18,256 bases of DNA from Candidatus Humimicrobium oleiphilum (GTDB lineage: Bacteria > Actinomycetota > Humimicrobiia > Humimicrobiales > Humimicrobiaceae): NCBI GenBank assembly GCA_002304935.1, contig DBPS01000001.1, forward strand, positions 1-18,256. Direction: 5' to 3'. The notes beneath the pieces are model-generated. The model was not told the origin of the DNA, did not search any database, and saw only the letters and a program-made list of their open reading frames with translations. Of this stretch, positions 14,434 to 18,256 are shown in pieces; position 1 is the stretch's first letter; each line of letters opens with the position of its first letter. A program made the position numbers and the translations under genes.

Positions 14434-16542
14434 TTATATTGTTATAACAGAAAAATCAGCAATACCCAGATATAAGTCCAAAATTTCTCCGATAAGGCTT
14501 ATCCTGTTATTCCTGACTGATTCATCTTTATCCATAATAAGAACTTCATCAAAAAATCTGTCAATCGTCTTCCTGAATGCAATAATCTCTCTTAAGGATT
14601 CTTCATATTTGCCCGAAAGATTATTATTTTCTATTTTGCATTTTCTTTCAACAAGTTCTGCATAAAGCAGCTTTTCAGCTTTTTCTTTTAAGAGCTCCTC
14701 TTTTATGTCAGTAAATTCCTTATTTTTTGATATGTTTTTACATCTTATCATAGGCGTTACGATGTCTTCAAAAAGCCCTTCAAGAATTATCCTTTCAACA
14801 GCATCGTATCTTTTGATCATTTCTTTTACAGATTTGCATCCTGAGCCTATTATTGCATCGATTATATCTGATCTCTTCTGTTGCTTTTCATAAAGAAATT
14901 TAAGCCTGGCTGCAGTGAACGAAAATATATTTTCTGCATTTTTTATGTTATCCTGATTTTTTGAAATATCAAAAATATTATAAAGACTGATACAGTAATC
15001 AATAATTTTCCCGAGATCGATATCGAATTCTTTATCAATAAGAGACTGGATTATACCGGTAGCTTTTCTTCTTAGGGCAAATGGATCTTCGGAACCGGAA
15101 GGAATATTGCCCTTCAGGAACATACCTGTTATGGTATCCAGTTTATCAGCAAGAGACAAAATGGTTCCCGTAAAAGACTGGGGAAGCATATCTCCGTAAA
15201 ATCTTGGGAGGTAATGTTCAAAAACTGCTTCGATGACTTCCTTCTCTTCTTTTCTTTCCTTCGCATACTCCCTGCCTACGACTCCCTGAAGCTCAGGAAA
15301 TTCAACAACAAGATTTGTAACCAGATCTGTTTTACATAGATGAGAAGCCCTTATGCAGCCAGCTTCTATTTTTTTATCTACAGCAATATTTTTTTGCTTT
15401 AATTTATTTAAAATATATATGCAGATTTTTTCAAGTCTCTGCTGCTTGTCATACATTGTTCCTAGACCCGAATAAAACACAACTCCTTTTAGCTTTTCTT
15501 CCCAATTTTCCCAGGAATGTCTTTTATCCTCTGAATAGAAGAAAGATGCGTCAGAAAGCCTTGCTTTCAGGACTCTCTCATTCCCTTTTATTATACTGTG
15601 ATCTTTATCTTCAATTCCGTTCTGGACAACCACAAACTTCGGAATGATTTTTCCATCAATGTCCTTAACCGCAAAATACCTCTGATGATATTCTATAGCT
15701 TTAACAAGTATTTCATCAGGAAGAACGAGAAAACTATCAGGGAAACTCCCCAGAAGTACATTCGGTATTTCAACAAGATTTATTATCTCATCCAGAAGTT
15801 CCTCATTAATTATTACTTTTGCCCTGACCAGGTTTTCATTTTCGATATTTTTGATTTTATCAAGTATGAGAGCTCTTCTTTTTTCTTTGTCCAGGATAAC
15901 TTTTCCTTCTTTTTCAAGAAAATCAATATATCCATCAGCTTTGCTTACTTTGATTTTTCCTGCTGAAAGAGTCCTGTGGCCGAATGTGAAATCAGAACTT
16001 TCAACACTCTCAATTTTAACTTTTATTATTTCATCACCAAAAACTGCTAGCATCCATCTGATGGGCCTTGCAAATTTTATCTGCCAGTCTGCCCATGTCA
16101 TCTGAACCGAAAAAGTAATTGAATTTAAAATATCTGCAAGTATTTCAGGAAGGATATTTCTTGTTTCTTCTTCTTTTTCAGATATTTTTTTACACAGATA
16201 CTGCCCTCTTTCGGTTTCAGTAAATTCCAGTTCTTCCACTCTGATATCAAGGCTTCTGGCAAAACCGGACGCTGCCTGATTCGGATTTCCTTTTTCGTCG
16301 AAAGCAATTTTTTTTGGCGGTCCCATTATTATTTTTTCAGAAGGATTCTGTAAAACATTAATCCCCTTGGCAAAAATTACCAGTCTTCTTGGTGTTCCGT
16401 ATGTTTTTATGCTTTTAAAATCTATTCTGTTTTTTGAAAACTTTTCTATGGCATTTTTTTCAAGAGACAGCATCCCTTCATTAATACATGATGAAGGCAG
16501 CTCCTCTGTTCCTATTTCAAAAAGTAAATTTTTAGTCTCCAT
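14434..16542 (-). CDS. glyS: Glycine-tRNA ligase beta subunit
   Basis: This 702-residue beta subunit of the bacterial alpha2beta2 glycyl-tRNA synthetase is required for tRNA-Gly binding and for activity with GlyQ. The N-terminus LLFEIGTEELPSSCI (6-20) is the family signature. IKTYGTPRRLVIFAKGI and GPPKKIAFDEKGNPNQAASGF follow within the first 120 residues. The central part has YHQRYFAVKD and RLSDASFFYSEDK. The C-terminal helical anticodon-binding-like region ends with the typical RFFDEVLIMDKDESVRNNRI. The length agrees with the usual 690. The start lies inside the end of glyQ (11-base overlap), which indicates translational coupling and equal subunit supply. Confidence 0.98.
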   Translation of the reverse strand: METKNLLFEIGTEELPSSCINEGMLSLEKNAIEKFSKNRIDFKSIKTYGTPRRLVIFAKGINVLQNPSEKIIMGPPKKIAFDEKGNPNQAASGFARSLDIRVEELEFTETERGQYLCKKISEKEEETRNILPEILADILNSITFSVQMTWADWQIKFARPIRWMLAVFGDEIIKVKIESVESSDFTFGHRTLSAGKIKVSKADGYIDFLEKEGKVILDKEKRRALILDKIKNIENENLVRAKVIINEELLDEIINLVEIPNVLLGSFPDSFLVLPDEILVKAIEYHQRYFAVKDIDGKIIPKFVVVQNGIEDKDHSIIKGNERVLKARLSDASFFYSEDKRHSWENWEEKLKGVVFYSGLGTMYDKQQRLEKICIYILNKLKQKNIAVDKKIEAGCIRASHLCKTDLVTNLVVEFPELQGVVGREYAKERKEEKEVIEAVFEHYLPRFYGDMLPQSFTGTILSLADKLDTITGMFLKGNIPSGSEDPFALRRKATGIIQSLIDKEFDIDLGKIIDYCISLYNIFDISKNQDNIKNAENIFSFTAARLKFLYEKQQKRSDIIDAIIGSGCKSVKEMIKRYDAVERIILEGLFEDIVTPMIRCKNISKNKEFTDIKEELLKEKAEKLLYAELVERKCKIENNNLSGKYEESLREIIAFRKTIDRFFDEVLIMDKDESVRNNRISLIGEILDLYLGIADFSVITI

Positions 16543-17416
16543 TTTTTTCTTTCTTTAAAAGAGGAAATCCCAGCTGTTCCCTTTGGCTGACATATGCAGC
16601 ACAAAGCAGCTTGGCAATATTTCTTACTCTTGCTATATAAGAAGTCCTTTCTGAAACACTTATTGCCTCTCTTGCATCAAGAAGATTAAAAACATGTGAG
16701 CATTTCAGCACATATTCACAAGCGACATAAACAAGGTCCTTTTTTAATGCATTTGAAAATTCCTTTTCAAATTTATTGAAAAGATCCTGAAGCATTGTTA
16801 TGTCGGCAACCTCGAAATTATATACTGACCACTGTTTTTCAGATTCGAGATGTACATCGGCATAGGTAATACCTTTTGTCCAGGAAAGATCCCAGAAACT
16901 GTCCTTATCCTGCAGATACATAGCTATTCTTTCAAGTCCGTAAGTCAGTTCGGCACACACGGGCTTAAGCCCGATCCCGCCCATCTGCTGGAAATAGGTA
17001 AATTGTGTAATTTCCATTCCGTCAGCCCATACTTCCCAGCCGAGTCCTGCTGCCCCTATAGTCGGTGAAGCCCAGTCATCTTCAACAAATCTTATATCAT
17101 GATTTTTTAAATCAATACCCAGACTGGAAAGCGAACCGAGATAAAGGTCTATTACATCATCAGGTGAAGGTTTTAAAAGCACCTGAAACTGATAATAATA
17201 CTGTGTCCTGAACGGATTCTCCCCGTATCTGCCGTCAGTCGGTCTTCGGGATGGCTCAACATAAGCCACTTTCCACGGCTCAGGACCAAGACATCTTAAA
17301 AAAGTATCAGGATTAAATGTTCCTGCTCCTTTTTCAAGGTCCATGGGTTGTTTTATGATACAGCCTTTTGAAGACCAGTATTTTTGCAAATTAAATATAA
17401 TTTCCTGAAAATCCAT
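16532..17416 (-). CDS. glyQ: Glycine-tRNA ligase alpha subunit
   Basis: This 294-residue catalytic alpha subunit activates glycine with ATP. GCIIKQPMDLEKGAGTFNPDTF (18-39) and the class II motif 2 region YVEPSRRPTDGRYGENPFR (52-70) are diagnostic. QYYYQFQVLLKPSP, GLGWEVWADGMEITQFTYFQQ and the motif 3-like LTYGLERIAMYLQ follow. The length is standard. The two-subunit form is typical of most bacteria but not of many Actinobacteria, which have a single-chain enzyme. There is no Shine-Dalgarno before the ATG at 17416, and a good promoter lies so close that the mRNA would be nearly leaderless. The 55-bp gap to recO is too short for a T-box riboswitch. Confidence 0.98.
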   Translation of the reverse strand: MDFQEIIFNLQKYWSSKGCIIKQPMDLEKGAGTFNPDTFLRCLGPEPWKVAYVEPSRRPTDGRYGENPFRTQYYYQFQVLLKPSPDDVIDLYLGSLSSLGIDLKNHDIRFVEDDWASPTIGAAGLGWEVWADGMEITQFTYFQQMGGIGLKPVCAELTYGLERIAMYLQDKDSFWDLSWTKGITYADVHLESEKQWSVYNFEVADITMLQDLFNKFEKEFSNALKKDLVYVACEYVLKCSHVFNLLDAREAISVSERTSYIARVRNIAKLLCAAYVSQREQLGFPLLKKEKNGD

Positions 17417-17424
17417 AAGTGTTT

Positions 17425-17453
17425 ATTTTAATAATTATTAAAGTTATAGTCAA
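17425..17453 (-). promoter_or_regulatory. Promoter of glyQ, giving a near-leaderless mRNA
   Basis: TTGACT (17453-17448), a 17-base spacer and TAAAAT (17430-17425) on the minus strand match sigma-70 consensus well. The transcript would begin about 17418, only two bases before the ATG at 17416. No Shine-Dalgarno is present in that region. Confidence 0.5.
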
Positions 17454-17471
17454 TTTGAAATTTTTTTAAAG

Positions 17472-18256
17472 TCAAATAATATTTTTGTGTATTTTTTTAA
17501 GGTATGCAAGACTAGCCAGATTTATTTCTAAATGAAATGAAACATATTCAGACATTAAATTTAATATTTTTGAAGAAACCTTATAGGCAGCTGCGGATTC
17601 TGTCAATTCCTCAAGATGACAGTAAAAAAGTCTCGTCAGCAGATATGAATCTTCATAATTTAAAAATATCAAACCGTTTTTATCCGAAGCGCAGTTTCTG
17701 CATACTATTCCGCCATATTTTACTGAAAAAACTGTCAGACCCTGATAATCGTCTTTATTATCATCTTTTATTTCTATCGGACTTTTCTGCATTTCACGAC
17801 CGCATACCGTACAGCTCCTGAGCATCGGGGCAAAACCCATGATTTTTGAAAAATTGATCATAAAAAAAATAAGGAGTATCTGCAAAAGGACTTCATCATT
17901 ATTATCAATACTATTGATTTTCTTTATTAAAAGATAGGCCAGCTTGAAAAGATTATGGGATGCTGCTTTTTCAGATTGTGTCTTTAATATCACTTCAGAA
18001 ACTGACTGGGCATAATTGAACTTTAAAAAATCCCCTGAGATGCCGTTAAATACTTCCAGTATTTCTGCCTGGCTTATGATATCCAGGGTCTTACCCTGGG
18101 AAAATTCGCAGTCTATGACATTATAAAGCTCCAGTCTGCCTGAAAACTTGCTTTTCATATTATAAGCGCCTTTGGCAACTGCACTTACCAGACCGTTATC
18201 CGGAGTAAATATTTTTATTATCTTATCTGCTTCTCCAAGACGGTATGATTTAATGA
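17472..18256 (-). CDS. recO: DNA repair protein RecO, 5' end beyond the window
   Basis: RecO loads RecA on SSB-coated single-stranded DNA together with RecR during RecF-pathway repair. The frame stays open through the right edge. Codons upstream of the internal Met at 18158 read YRLGEADKIIKIFTPDNGLV, then AVAKGAY, the normal RecO N-terminal OB-fold (usually '...LGEADRILTLFTPEHGKI...AKGARR.KS.FGGRLE'). The internal ATG at 18158 is therefore not the start; 260 residues are visible and only about 10 are missing. The SKFSGRLELYNVIDCEFSQGKTL segment completes the OB-fold. The C-terminal helical domain carries a zinc site CTVCG...CRNC. The stop is 55 bp before glyQ, an order (recO-glyQ-glyS) common in low-GC bacteria. 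Confidence 0.93.
   Translation of the reverse strand, partial: IKSYRLGEADKIIKIFTPDNGLVSAVAKGAYNMKSKFSGRLELYNVIDCEFSQGKTLDIISQAEILEVFNGISGDFLKFNYAQSVSEVILKTQSEKAASHNLFKLAYLLIKKINSIDNNDEVLLQILLIFFMINFSKIMGFAPMLRSCTVCGREMQKSPIEIKDDNKDDYQGLTVFSVKYGGIVCRNCASDKNGLIFLNYEDSYLLTRLFYCHLEELTESAAAYKVSSKILNLMSEYVSFHLEINLASLAYLKKIHKNII

Noticed and set aside
17417..17471. T-box riboswitch before glyQ
   Set aside because: The gap is only 55 bp and has no T-box sequence or terminator; it holds a plain promoter.
17472..18158. RecO starting at the internal ATG 18158
   Set aside because: The frame continues upstream with the conserved RecO N-terminus to the window edge, so this ATG is internal.

Overview
The window is AT-rich bacterial chromosome, and almost every gene lies on the minus strand. 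The right half (about 7.2-18.3 kb) is a conserved housekeeping block. In transcription order it reads recO (running off the window) - glyQ - glyS - ppdK - dgt - dnaG - rpoD - tRNA-Asn. This order, the split alpha2beta2-type glycyl-tRNA synthetase, the Shine-Dalgarno motifs and the A/T-rich codon use suggest a low-GC Firmicutes-like (clostridial) bacterium or an anaerobic candidate lineage with similar gene order. The sequence alone does not fix the species. A PPi-type phosphofructokinase together with pyruvate, phosphate dikinase suggests glycolysis that uses pyrophosphate, as in many fermentative anaerobes.

The left half (1-7.2 kb) is accessory. It begins with the 5' part of an IS481-like transposase that continues past the left edge. 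About 600 bp without an intact gene follows. It holds a response-regulator fragment, a pair of facing inverted repeats, and motifs resembling the end of another insertion sequence. Next come a GNAT acetyltransferase, the phosphofructokinase, a HAD phosphatase paired with a fucokinase/heptose-kinase-like GHMP kinase, a short-chain dehydrogenase, a cysteine-rich DUF3795 protein, and one plus-strand gene for a small iron-sulfur-flavoprotein-like oxidoreductase. That last gene converges on the tRNA-Asn/rpoD end of the housekeeping block.

The most unusual signal is a dispersed short repeat with core GGGGACGTATAATTTGG. It occurs four times, all between 0.95 and 7.2 kb. Two copies face each other around a 200-bp segment beside the broken response regulator. 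Two others sit in hairpins whose loop holds the core while the stem differs between copies. One of these stems uses the 3' end of tRNA-Asn. The other supplies both the apparent ribosome-binding site and the TTG start of the acetyltransferase. A REP-like or MITE-like mobile repeat is the simplest reading.

Regulation visible in the sequence: good sigma-70-type promoters precede rpoD and tRNA-Asn, with a shared ACTTGAAA -35 context. The promoter for glyQ is placed so that its transcript would be nearly leaderless. A strong hairpin ends 10 bp before the dgt start codon, which has no Shine-Dalgarno. An AT-rich terminator lies between the convergent flavoprotein and tRNA genes. I see no complete novel defence or metabolic system; the repeat family is the best lead.
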